Assembly (NCBI RefSeq): GCF_030272615.1
Contig: NC_081415.1
Location: 420,478,257 to 420,540,256, forward strand
From: Cryptomeria japonica
Taxonomy: Eukaryota > Streptophyta > Pinopsida > Cupressales > Cupressaceae
Length of the DNA: 62,000 nt
Reading direction: 5' to 3'
The position numbers and the translations under genes were made by a program. Numbering within the stretch: the first letter of the stretch is position 1; each line of letters opens with the position of its first letter. A model generated the notes under the pieces. It saw only the letters and a list, made by a program, of their open reading frames with translations. It ran no database searches and had not been told where the DNA came from. Shown here one piece after another: positions 12,190-22,841 of this stretch.

Positions 12190-13278
12190 CTACAGGTAGT
12201 CACTCTTGTAGATCTACAGGTAGTTAAGAATAACTTGTAACATATGAAATCAGAATATCTGCAGATGACTAAAGATTAGGATATAGTCACCAGAATTGCA
12301 GAGATGGCCACAAATGTATTGAAGGAAAAGGAGGAAAGGGTCGATGAACTCACCTCTGAGTTTGAAACAACCAAGGACAACTTATAAAAGATCCAAAGAG
12401 CACCCCCAGAGGTGGAACAATTTAAGATAGCAGTGAATTCTAGGAAGCAAGGACTAAGGAAAATGAATAGGTGGTCAAGGAGCTTGATAGGCCCCAAGAG
12501 GAATTTGAATTAGAACAACCTCCAATAATATCAAAAGACAAGTACAAAGTTGGGCTTATTTCAGACAGTTAGGCAAGGAGCGAAAAGTCAACGAACAAAG
12601 CAGATAGAGGATGACACGATTGACTGGAAATAAAAAATGCTGATCTCAAAGAACAATTGTACAAATTTGGGCCAGCACGGAGAATGGTTTAAACAAGAAA
12701 GCAGAAATAATTTTCAATCTCTTCCTAGTTTCCATTGGATTACTGATAACCCCCACTTTAAGATGTATGCAATGATATCTTCTAGTTCAATTTTCTCAGT
12801 TTGTGTTAACATCAGAGTAGCACAACAAAAGCTGACTACATCACTTCAACTAAGAATAGGGAACAGCGAGTTCCAAAGACTGAAATGGGATACATCGGCT
12901 ACTAACCACTTAGAAGCAAATATGCACAGTGAAACAAATGTGCCAACAGGTGATTGCATTTTGTATAAGAATAGAATTCTTCTAGAATGTGGATCTGAGA
13001 TGAAGCAAAAGACCTTGGAAATGTTGTATAACACACCCATGGTACAACCCTCTAAATCCTGCACAAACCATAGGAAAAAGAGAGATAGATTCACGTGGTT
13101 GTTCTTCAAGGAGAGTCTTGTCACAAAAACAAACAAGGACATCGCCTACCAACAAAAAGGAAGAGAATACGACTTTTCAGTAAGTCTGCTACAGCCTCTC
13201 CTCATCAAGTTAGGGAAAGGGTATTCCACAAATTCTAAAATTCTCTCTCTCTCTCTCTCTCAGGATAGTTTGCTGTGA
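12190..13278 (+). pseudogene. Decayed helical ORF remnants, unidentified
   Basis: 12190-12530 gives broken coiled-coil-like translations with several stops. 12637-13278 is an open frame of 213 codons with no recognisable domain; its C-terminus runs into a CT microsatellite (about 13243-13261), so the end is unlikely to be biological. It may continue the remnant begun at 11003. A second CT run is at about 13424-13442. Confidence 0.25.
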
Positions 13279-13946
13279 TTACTAGAAATTGTGGAATCCA
13301 GGGACACCTTCTTCACACAAACATTGAAATTTTGAGGAATAGCTCCCCTTCACATGGACCAACCACCAATTGGGTTTCTCCCAGATTGCTGAAAGATGTC
13401 ACCTATCCAAAATAAAAAAAGAGAATCTCTCTCTCTCTCTCTGATAAAACAAAAGAGGAACCTGTATATTTTTAGGTCAAAAAATATATTTATGTTAAAA
13501 AATGTTTCTTTAAAGACCATTTACAAATCAAGTTTTGACTTAGAATAATACTAAAGCTTTGAGATTAGGGATCAGAAAATACATTGACCTTCCCATATAG
13601 TAAACTTCCAGATCTGAAATGGATGGTATCATGGTGTTTCAAGAAACTTTGCAATTTTTAAATTTCAATGGAACTGGATTTAAAAACCTCTAGGCACTTC
13701 TCTGTAATCAATAACAGGATCAAAGCCAAAAACGAACACCAGAGAATCATAGTAAAGGCATTAAAAATGTATGAAATAGCATCACCTTCTAGTGCAACCA
13801 TGAAGAGAAAATTCAAAGTAGCTAATGCTTAAATTTATTCCTCATAATATTGCATAAACATATGTGATACCACATCATAAAAGGGTATGCAAGAAAAAAG
13901 GGCATATGGATGTCTTCTTAATAAAGGCAAATTAGTTCATCCATAC
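13279..13946. other. Intron-like AT-rich sequence
   Basis: No coding signal found. It lies directly downstream, on the minus strand, of the DUF155-like exon, so it may be intron. The next expected exon of that family was searched for by eye here and not found. Confidence 0.4.
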
Positions 13947-14109
13947 CATCTTTTCTTGTCTCGGTAAGCAAATCAGAAGCATATTTTCTCACAATTTGTA
14001 AATATCCTTCTTCTTCCTGCTCTGCAAAGTTGAATAATACAACAGAGCCATATTGGAAGACTACCATGTGGCGATGGTTGCTCCAAGATTCATTCCTAGC
14101 TTCTATGCC
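13947..14109 (-). CDS. Single exon of a DUF155 / RETARDED ROOT GROWTH-like host gene
   Basis: The minus-strand translation over 54 codons contains MVVFQYGSVVLFNF followed by YLQIVRKYASDLL and ETRKD. This is the signature of the plant DUF155 (RMD1/Sif2-related) family, which includes the mitochondrial protein RETARDED ROOT GROWTH. The exon is bounded by a plausible acceptor (TATAGCAG just upstream, ending at 14110; an alternative AG sits 3 bases earlier) and a donor G|GTATGG (GT at 13946-13945). The last codon is split after its first base. There are no stops or frameshifts, unlike everything around it, so it may belong to a living gene with very long introns. Other exons were not found; those upstream in the gene would lie beyond G0 and those downstream to the left. 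A retained gene fragment is the alternative. Confidence 0.75.
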
Positions 14110-14561
14110 CTGCTATAATCCAATTCCGCAAAGAAATTAAATTGATTATCAGTGTTATCAGAGATTAGTAAAATACAGTTTTATTCCAAATATGATGAAG
14201 CTAATTATAATATATTCAAACTCATTTCAAGAAGCTTCATAGAATATGAAATGCTTCATTTGATGAATCTTCAACAGAATTTGGTCAAATATAATAATGA
14301 AGTCATGCTCTGTGATTAGCCTACATAATTAGGATAAAGAAATGGTACTAAATGCTGCAAACACCCATTCTCCATAAGAAACGTAGCATACTAATATTTT
14401 TTTTTAAGATAAAAAATAAATAATTAATATATAAATCAATTGCTTCAACATAACATACTCCTTAAAAGGAAATTTCTATTTCCAAAATTAAGATATTAAA
14501 AATGAAGCCTTGCACAAGATCTATAGTATATACTTTAATGCTAGTTGATTTAAACCCTAGA
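14110..14561. other. AT-rich putative intron sequence up to G0
   Basis: No coding signature. It separates the DUF155-like exon from the start of G0 and would be intron if the exon is functional. Confidence 0.4.
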
Positions 14562-14857
14562 ATTTGTCGAGAAAATTAGTATTTGTTAAGTAGGTGTTTA
14601 GGGGTTGGCAGTTGGCCGACGGTTGCCGACGGTTGGCACCGACAGTCGGTCGACACCCATATATATATGTCTGTGTACCTATCCTCGAGATATGACCATG
14701 TTATGTTATGATGCTGGAATGTTATTCTGAAGATACATTGTAATGCTGAGATTAATGGATATATACTTGTGAGTTCTCTACATTTTGTGCATATGTGTAC
14801 TCTTATGTTTTACTTGCATTCTATCATGTTCTGAACACGTACCCTACGGGCAAAACA
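14562..14857 (+). repeat. G0 5' LTR
   Basis: The start is placed by similarity to the 3' LTR start at 61987; the original TG has mutated. The end is CAAAACA at 14857, directly before the PBS. It holds a GGTTGGC/GGCCGACGG-rich tract (14605-14655) with repeated CGACGG and a short TA run. About 296 bp, short for the family; an alternative TG start at 14595 would give 263 bp. Confidence 0.6.
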
Positions 14858-14875
14858 TTTGGCGTTGTTGCTTGA
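14858..14875 (+). promoter_or_regulatory. G0 primer binding site
   Basis: TTTGGCGTTGTTGC is a mutated form of the TTTGGCGCCGTTGCCGGG-type PBS found immediately after 5' LTRs of many plant gypsy elements. Confidence 0.6.
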
Positions 14876-14938
14876 ACGAATCTAGAGAACGAGTCACCCA
14901 AGGGAACGATAGGCGTATAACATGGCGAGAACTCCATA

Positions 14939-15482
14939 ATGGGCCAACCAGTGAGCGAACCAAGTACCAATGACGAAGAAGTATTCGAAGGTGAAAGAGC
15001 ACTAATAGAAGACTATGCAAATATCCTGAAGGCATCCATTGACACTTTCGTTCGTAGGGAAGTCGAGCGCGCAGAGGTTTCCGAGAGTGTGATCTGGGAT
15101 ACACTCGGGGTAAGTCCAGCAATGGATCGTCTTATGTACCACTTGCCAAGGCTTTTAGCACAACACTTTATTGCCCTTCATAACCTGCGAGAAGAGGAAA
15201 ATCGCGAGGATCACTGCCAGCAGATCTTATAGCAGTTCGAGGAGAGAACCAAACGGTAAGAGGAGTGTTGTGACAAGAACGATCGACAGCAACAAATCCT
15301 CAACCCATACTGAGGAGGTAATTCATGCCAGTAACCTTGAATAAAGATAGGAAGCGTGTGCCAAAGGGCCAAGAGGACAAGCAAGAGGCCATCCAAAGAG
15401 CATTAAGGTTGGAAGAGCAAGCCGAGAGAAGACTGCGGTTACAGAGAATTGCAGAGGAATCAATTGAAGGAGACCATGGGAG
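14939..15482 (+). pseudogene. G0 gag, N-terminal part
   Basis: From ATGGGCCAACC 80 bases after the PBS, an Arg/Glu-rich helical product runs to a stop at 15230; frameshifted continuations reach 15482, where unit a' interrupts it. The position after the PBS and the composition fit a gag leader or matrix region; no catalytic motif is expected. The frame open from 15325 is in register with the frame that starts after the insertion (18710), although two stops follow the junction (18725, 18737). Confidence 0.55.
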
Positions 15483-16360
15483 TGTTGACGTGTATTTTGT
15501 ACACTATCAAACACAGAATAAAATACCTAAAGGTACCTTATCCTCTCTTGAGTAAAGCCTCTGATTGCTGAAGATATCGCGAAAAAGGATCAATCAGGAT
15601 GACTCCAAGGTTCTTGTATGTAGGGTCTCTACGTGTGGATAAGCTCTTTGTGGTATGATGTGATTAGCTGGAATCACAAGGGGACTTACACTTGATGATT
15701 GAACTTCTGATTTGCTTTGAATATTGCTGGAACACAGGATCTTACTAGCTTTGACTTGAAAAAAAGGAAAAAAGATGAGGGCAAGGAAAGGATCTAATCC
15801 TAATACTAAGGAATGTAGGAGCAATGATTGATCTTCGATGAAATTCTAACTAAGTCTTGTTTTGACATCGCAGGACCATCTCCACAAGGCTAGTGCGATC
15901 TTCGAAGGAAAGCTTTATGATGTTCAAATCATCACTGCAAGCATAGACACCATCAGGTTGATGCATATCAATGAAGAAGCGATAATTGAAGTTAAGCTTA
16001 AGCTGAATGATTCCAGTTGACTACGCAAGGCAAGTCTGCAATCAACAAACTGCTAGTAGTATGGATATACGAATTTCACCATCAATCAAGCACATTTCTT
16101 CCACTCATCTAATAACATGAAATCAAACATGAGAAGTATAAAGACCATGCAAATTGTCGAATCAACCCATAAATTTCACCATTTCTTCAATGAAGTTACA
16201 AGTCTTTTACAACAACATCTTGGCAACAATCTTTGCCTTCTCTCTCTACTCTACTCTAATTGCTATTCTCTCTCTATCTTCTAACTGCTTCCAACTATTC
16301 CTAACTATTCTAACTATTTCTAACTATTCTTACTCCTTTTACAAAATGAAATGTCCGGGC

Positions 16361-16449
16361 TTATATAGTGCCCTCAATACAATTTGATGGCTTAGATCAA
16401 TTCGAGATCAATGGCCAAGATTTTACAATGAAAACCCTAATTAGGGTTT
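16361..16449 (-). promoter_or_regulatory. Double telo-box and second TATA box of unit a'
   Basis: Perfect AAACCCTAATTAGGGTTT at 16432-16449, then CTATATAAG on the minus strand about 64 bp later (16361-16369). About 880 bp before the unit 3' end. Confidence 0.65.
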
Positions 16450-16742
16450 GTTACAACCATTACATAACATTTAATGCTTGACCAATGATAAAATTGTATT
16501 GCTTGGACACATGTCCTCTCTAGAAAATTCCACCAATGGATAGCTAGGGTAGGTACATCGGAGTTTGTGCCACCTTCCATGAGTTAGGTACATTGAATCT
16601 GGACATGCGGAGGTGGAACAATCCGACTGGATGAGTGATGACTGGGATGCCACCTTGTCTGACACTTGTAACTTGGTAGATATTCAACTTAATGTTGTTG
16701 AGAAGCTAGCTTTAATTAATTCATCTGGAACTATTTGCTTCC

Positions 16743-16991
16743 TCAACGAACCCTTGTTCTAACTTCTTGTGTCCTTGATTTGCAGGATGATGATGTACCT
16801 CGCCTTGGAATGCTGGATTGGAAGAGGTCGCCCTTGATGACGTTAGTCCAAAGAAGGCCGTCCTTGTCGATGCTAGGCTGGATCGAAGAAGGTCGTCCTT
16901 GTCCTTGCTTGATCGTCCTTGAAGAGAGTCTTCCGACTTGTAGATCTTTCGAGCTTGGAGTCGCCATCTTAATACCTACACAACATTTCAA
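16743..16991 (-). pseudogene. Truncated start of the TGTTG-unit ORF in a'
   Basis: An 82-codon frame beginning MKCCV then MATPSS, matching the MKCYV...MATPK start of the intact ORF in unit g. The first triplets (ATGAAATGTT.TGTAGGTAT) are nearly identical between the two units, which supports the upstream ATG as the start. After about 15 residues the similarity to g is lost, and the rest of the 1079-codon frame is deleted. Confidence 0.65.
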
Positions 16992-17524
16992 AATTAGTAA
17001 TATATCTTGAAATCTAAAAATTAAACTTTAAAAGGAAGATTCAAGATTTTAACTTAGGAAACCTCATGATAAATCTTGAGTTATCATTTCCTAATTTAGG
17101 ATTTTCAAAGCAAAATTTAAATCTTCAAAAATGGTGCCAAGGTGATTATGCCATACCTTCACTTGGGAATTAATTCTAAAAAAAGATGCCAAAAATAGAA
17201 GAATTCGCTAGGCAAAATGTAGATCAAGACTCCCTTTAGCAAAATGCGCCCCCTTTAGCTTGGAAAAGAACTCCATCTTCCACTAGCTTCTTCAAGATCT
17301 GGAAATTCGCCTTCAAATGTCTTCAAAAATCTGGAAATTATCCTCCAATCTAGCAAGAAATACGCCTCTCCAATAGCCTTCAAGATGAATTTCGCCTTCC
17401 TTAGCCTCCACACTTGGTAGAAATTCGCTCCACACAAGCTAGATTTCGCACCTCCTTCCTTGCTTCTCCAAATCGCACTTGAAAGGATGATTGAATGATT
17501 TGAATTGTGAAACAACACCTCCAA

Positions 17525-17530
17525 TATATA
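17525..17530 (-). promoter_or_regulatory. First TATA box of unit a'
   Basis: Minus-strand GTGAGCGCTCTATATATTGG corresponds to GTGAGCGCTATAAAGGGAG in unit g. The GTGAGCGCT lead-in is conserved. About 530 bp upstream of the ORF start. Confidence 0.55.
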
Positions 17531-17871
17531 GAGCGCTCACCTTCCACTTACCCATGAGGCCAACCTTGCAAGTAAAGGCAAAAAAATAAATTAAATTAAA
17601 AAAAAGAAGAGGCCGACTTGATAAAATGAATAAAAATAATACCTCAAGTGCTTCATCTTTTAATTTTAATTTAATAATAATTAATTTCAAATGCCTCAAT
17701 AATTAAAATTTCGATTTTTTAAAGGCATAAATTAATTATTAAATGTTTTGCGCACTTATTAAATGTCAATTTAATTTCAAAAATATTTCAAGGTTTTATC
17801 GAAATTGGCATTTAATGTGTCATAGATGATATTGGCGCCTAGGCATGGCAAGATAATGGACATCAACAAGA

Positions 17872-18307
17872 TTGCTCTGGTCCCTGGGAGAGGGACAAGA
17901 GCGATTTTGCATTTATAAGCTCACTTGTGTTTTGCTAGCTTCGAAAATTATCTTCAACGGATCGATTGCGTCTTCCTTCACCCACCTCAAACGTGAAACT
18001 TGCCTTCCTTTTGCCAAAAACTTGTCTTGAGGGAAAATCGCTCTGGTCCCTTGGAGAGGGACAGGAGCGCCTTGGCCTTTATGAGCTCATTTATGCCTTG
18101 TTAACTTTCAAAACTATCTTCAATGGGTTGATTACGTCCTCCTTCATGCCTTTGATGTCTCAATTTATCCAAACAAGGTCGGGAATGACTCCACTAAGCT
18201 TTTTCGCTCTGGACCCTTGGTGAGGGACATGAGCGATTCGCCTTGGACCCTTGGAGAGGGATAGGAGCGCTTTTCGCTCTGGAACCTCAGTGAAGGTCAG
18301 GAGCGAA
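17872..18307 (-). repeat. Hairpin array in unit a', 165-bp phase
   Basis: Five copies of the CGCTC(C/T)...AGGGAC..GAGCG hairpin seen in unit g. Starts at 17872, 18037 and 18203 are 165 and 166 bp apart; two more follow immediately (about 18238 and 18273) without spacers. The inverted arms are retained although the spacers have diverged. Confidence 0.75.
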
Positions 18308-18708
18308 ATTTGACTTTTCGAACTCTCTATCAGGACAATTTTAATGGAATATAACATTTAAGTATAAGTTTCTTATACTTTAAGTTATATTCCATATATA
18401 CTTTCAGGATGTTTGAGAGTGGTTTCAGACCTCCAGGAGTTATATTGCAAAATCTAGTTTTTTGAGGTTTTTCAGTTTCCAGACTTAGTCAAATTTCAGG
18501 ATCAGGACATTCTAGACTTAGCCAAATTTCAGGATCAGGACATCACTCAAGCCGGACTTGCTATCCTATTGATCCCCTCGGCGACACTCAAAATGCAAAG
18601 GCTAACTAACAAAGCCCTAAAAGACCAAAAAAAAAAAACCCTAAAAAGCAAAAAAGCAAGGGTCCCCATTTGCAATGGGGCGATGTGTGAAAACGTCACA
18701 ACAGGGAG

Positions 18709-20375
18709 GTTACCCGAAGGAAACTAGGAAGGTGTCTAAGGGGATGCCAGCGAGAGAGGGGCAGAAGATGACCAAGTATCTGAGTCAATTGAAAACACTA
18801 TACGCTATTTGGGACACCTAACCCTTACATTAGAAGAAATTAGGGACGGTAGAAGAGTAGAACCAAATACACCATACCAAAGGGAGTCAAGGGGATCCAA
18901 GACCGGATGGACAAGGAGAGAGGAGCACACTACAGACAGAGGCGTAGAGGATACGGGAGCGGTTGGGAGTGTCGGGAGGACACCAAGGCACCGTAGTCAA
19001 AACGTTATGTTCGGATCGAATGCACCAAACTCGGGAGTGATTCCAGCTGGAACAAGTACACAAAGCGGGTCAAAAGGAACCACCACGATGTCCACAAATC
19101 AGAAGTTGCCCAAGTTCATGAGGGATGGGATGAAGGACCCCATATGGCACTGTAGGACTTGTGAAATAATCTAGTCGGCTAATGGGCAGACCAACCATGA
19201 TGAGTTTGTGGTACATTTCCCCGCAACCCTATGAGGAGTGGCGATATATTGGTTTTCTGAAGTAGGTAGAACTAAGGTGGGCACATGGCCTAACCTAAAG
19301 AAAAAATTTCAAGCGAAGTTCAAACTGCTTCGGGATGATAACGAAATTGTAGCAGAAATCAATAGTACAAAGCAGAGCAAGCATGAGAGCGTGCGGACAT
19401 ACAATCGGCAACTCAAGGAGCTGCTAGGGAAGATGGAGAATCAACCGGCCAACGGGCGGAAGAGATGTTGGTTTGTGGAAGGATTGAAATCCTCCCTAAG
19501 AAAGAAAATGAAAGTGGTCCCCCCAACATCATACGGGGATGCTTACACCAGAGAAATGGATATAGAAAGTGAGGACAAGACATCACGAAAGAAGAAGAAC
19601 CGATCTGATGATGATTCTTCTTCTGCGAGAAGCAGTACGGACGAGGAAGCAAGCAAGAAGGTGCAAGCCTTGCAGAAGGACATGCACCGAATGATGAAAG
19701 AATTTAAAGCCATGAAGGGGAGTAGCAGCAAAAGTGAAGGGGAATTATGGTGTGCAAACTATAAGGAGGAAGGTCACACAAAAGGCACCTGTCCTAAAAA
19801 GGCCTTTTGTGACATTTGCCAGTTATTGGGACACTCCACCAAGGAGTGCCCATACAACATGAAGACCATAGGTGCACAAGTGCTCCTCATGCACGAACAG
19901 CCATCAATGGTCGCGGCAGCGGCCACCCCACAATAGCTAGCAAACAACTGCATCATCCGATGGCTACAAAAATAACCAGAAGGGAGGAAAAAACAACAAC
20001 AATAATAATAGCCGTCGGATACAGTATGATGCCAAAGGCCGACCAATGATCCAATGTCGTACCTGTAGTGAATGGGGACATTTTGCTAGAGATTGCTCGA
20101 AGGAGGAAAGTTCGCAACACTTGTGCAAATGGTGTGGTCCTGGTGACCATGTTGATGCCAACTCCCCAAAGTCAGGGGTGAACCTGTTAACCATTGACAG
20201 GACAAACGAGGAAGCCACCTTGGCAATCACACGAGCACAAGCGAAGAAAGCTACGTACCCTAACCCCCGTATGGAAAAGGAGAGAGTACGGGAAGCTAAG
20301 GTCGACATTGAAAGGGAAATGATGGAGGAGTGTAAGGAGACAAATGACACTACCCGTACTTCGCTATGTGCGTAG
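18709..20375 (+). pseudogene. G0 gag, capsid and zinc-knuckle part
   Basis: 19238-19936 encodes a retrotransposon gag core (WPNLKKKFQAKF, then ESVRTYNRQLKELL and a KRCWFVEGL block), a Ser/Lys-rich hinge, and two CCHC knuckles. The first, CANYKEEGHTKGTC, has Tyr in place of the second Cys; the second, CDICQLLGHSTKEC, is complete. After a frameshift, 20046 onward gives a third, intact knuckle CRTCSEWGHFARDC and a degenerate fourth (CKWC...H). At least two frameshifts and several stops separate the pieces. Role in the living element: capsid assembly and RNA packaging. Four knuckles are more than the usual one or two of plant gypsy gag. Confidence 0.8.
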
Positions 20376-20399
20376 TAGGAGCATAATGTCCTAAGGCAA

Positions 20400-21006
20400 G
20401 TGTTGCAGACAGAAGTGCCAATAAAGATTAAGGACCTTCTCGAGACTATGCCACGACTGAAGGCGGCTATCACCTGTGCCATAGATGTGCCTATCTCTAC
20501 GGCAGCACTCAACACAAAGATCCCCATTAGCCCTTCGGCCGACCCAATGTTACTTGCCCTCAATAGTGGCAGACACCTAGCAGTAGCGAAAATGGGCATA
20601 TTGGGCACAATCCTCACCAATACCATTGTAGACGGCGGATCAGGAGTGAATGTGTTGCCCGAGGAGACATGGAAGAAATTGGGGAAGCCTACGTTGTGGC
20701 CATCAACATTCAATCAGGTGGGAGCCGATCAACACGACATCAGCCTATCGGAACCTTAATGGCACAACAGGTAACTATTGGTACACAACCTTTTATTTTG
20801 GATTTTGTGGTAAATCTCCTAAAGAAGAAAGGCTATGATGCAATCCTCGGACGGGGACGGATCATCACAGCAAAAGTAAATCTTAATTGGAAGCGAAATA
20901 CGCTATCCATGGAAAATGGGGGGAGGAAATTTGTTATTGATTTGCGTACACAAATGGTGAGCGAGGAGTTGGCATCCTCCTTTGGATCTAACACAGAGGG
21001 AGAGAC
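20400..21006 (+). pseudogene. G0 aspartic protease
   Basis: The active-site region reads IVDGGSGVNVLPEETW, the plant gypsy protease motif with DGG in place of the usual DTG/DSG. A frameshift near 20700-20760 moves the remainder to the frame 20669-21025, which keeps the C-terminal flap and GYDAILGRGRI (normally ILGR.W). Element b interrupts the frame at 21006; when b and one TSD copy are ignored the same frame continues at 36758. Confidence 0.8.
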
Positions 21007-21634
21007 TGTAATGTCCCCACCTTGAGCTTACCTAGATTTTGCCTTAAATTAGTAATTCTACAATATAGTTTATCATTTTTTTCTAATTATGAGAGTGACT
21101 TAGTCTAGTCATTCAATAAACCTACAAATTCACAAATAAATACATGGATTAATAGCACATATATTACAAAGAATAATAGACATGTATTTCTACCTGTAAC
21201 CAATCATAGTTTAGTTTGGTAGGAAAGCCTCAAGAGGGTGCCTGAAAACTGCTCAACCCAATTAAGCCCAAGAGCGCACAACGTCCCACTATGACAACTC
21301 ACCTCTTGGCCCGCAAGAGGCAGGAACGTCCCACTATGACAATTCCATCCCTTGGGGTGGCCTACTTAGCTTGGGAGAACCGGTAAACTGCAATTTCCTA
21401 ACATACTTCCTCCATTCATTCCTTTGATTGATTACAAGATAAGATATACGTACATATATAAATAATCTAAGAAAATATAACCAAGTAACTTATTCATTAT
21501 ATCCATAATAATATATATTTATGATTTGTCTTTTTATAAATAAATATATTCTTATTGCTATTATTTCAAACATATACGTATGTATATCTTGCTAACATCA
21601 TTATTACAGATAAATTTATTATTTTTATTCTGAT

Positions 21635-21727
<93 letters not shown>

Positions 21728-22550
21728 ACGTATATATACATATATATAAAAAATTATATCATCAATTATTAACCTATTTGCTAATTATCTAACACTGCTG
21801 CTAAACAATATTAATTGTTATTATAATTGTGGTGAAAAGGGAGACAGATCTGACATGCGTCAGGTCTGGTCTACCCCAGTAATGAAATTAATTATGACTG
21901 TTATACGTACTATAGCCTATATTAATATTATTATTAAATTCTGCATAGTAGCATTATCAGGCTTCACGTATTAACGTACGTATTAAGCACATCCCAATGT
22001 ATACCATCAAGAACAAGGATGTTACGGCTTGTAATTTAATAACAGTTCTGATTTGATCTGATCGATGGTGACCAATGAATCTTCCTTACCCATAATCTCA
22101 GCTTTTTTTGACCAAACTCCTTTTTGCATTCGATGCCTTTCCTTTGTCATTGTTTTCCCGTTAAATAGAACCCAATGGCTGTCTTAAAAGCCACGCCCAT
22201 GCCTATGGTGGAGTCTCTTCCCAAAGTTCGTGCCACAGCCAGCGATTCATATTTTAATTTAGTTAGTAGTTATTATTTATTAGGATTGGCAGTTTTTATT
22301 ATTAGCAATAATTCTGATTTGATTTATTGTTAACTATAAATTGTTTATCTATTGTTTATTAATACATATAAGTAATATATATGTAATATAATTAAGGAAA
22401 ATAAATAGATAATGATAGGCTCTGAAATATGTTTATATATTGATTAGTTGTTTTAAAGATTCATGATTGTTTTAAATTTTAATAAATCGATACATCAATA
22501 TATTCAAATACAATTTATTGTTTCCAATATAGGGGATATGACAGCCCTCC
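21007..22550 (-). repeat. Element b 3' LTR (left copy)
   Basis: Starts TGTAATGTCCCC and ends GGGGATATGACA in plus orientation. Nearly identical to 35294-36752 apart from an expanded AT run (about 21640-21702) followed by a TATG run (21702-21728). Contains CCTCTTGGCCCGCAAGAGG, a 7-bp-stem hairpin at about 21301, and CGTCCCACTATGACAA twice (near 21283 and 21328). Confidence 0.9.
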
Positions 22551-22841
22551 CCACTCAAGATTGCTTGTCCTCGAGCAATTTCCAATTTCTATCAATTCTT
22601 GTGAAATGCAGATCTTAGACGCTCCTTGTTAGGTAATTTGTAAGGATGTTGAGTCTTACTAAATTGGTTCCTCCAAGAAACTCCATTTGTTTATTGTCCC
22701 TTCCTCTTTTGATTGGGGATGTTTTTGATATCTCCTTTATCGTACCTTGCTTTCTTATTCAATTTTTCTTTTGCTTCTTCATCGGACATTGCCTCTATAT
22801 TATGAACTTGGCTTTTTTTCCCACATATGTGCCCTAGGTCT
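22551..22841 (-). other. Element b 3' untranslated region and polypurine tract
   Basis: On the minus strand it ends CTTGAGTGGGGAGGGC directly before the LTR start TGTCATATCCCC (22550), a polypurine tract. It also contains GCTCGAGGACAAGCAATC, a word common just before the PPT of plant LTR elements. No coding sequence survives. Confidence 0.65.

Larger units (their letters stand above)
15483..18703 (-). mobile_element. TGTTG unit a', short complete copy in G0 gag, TSD GGGAG
   Basis: Minus strand: starts at 18703 with TGTTGTGACGTTTTCACAC and ends at 15483 with CACGTCAACA. Perfect 5-bp target duplications GGGAG lie at 15478-15482 and 18704-18708. Within 3.2 kb it keeps the subterminal palindrome, a five-copy hairpin array (17872-18307), first TATA (17525-17530), the first codons of the unit ORF (from 16991), the double telo-box (16432-16449), second TATA (16361-16368) and tail. 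Only about 80 codons of the ORF remain, so it is an internal deletion derivative of a g-like unit. No repeat of either end occurs inside, so it is not an LTR-internal-LTR structure. Confidence 0.9.

Noticed and set aside
19964-20713. Minus-strand ORF of 249 codons
   Set aside because: It is the shadow of the G0 zinc-knuckle and protease region, which has clear motifs on the plus strand.
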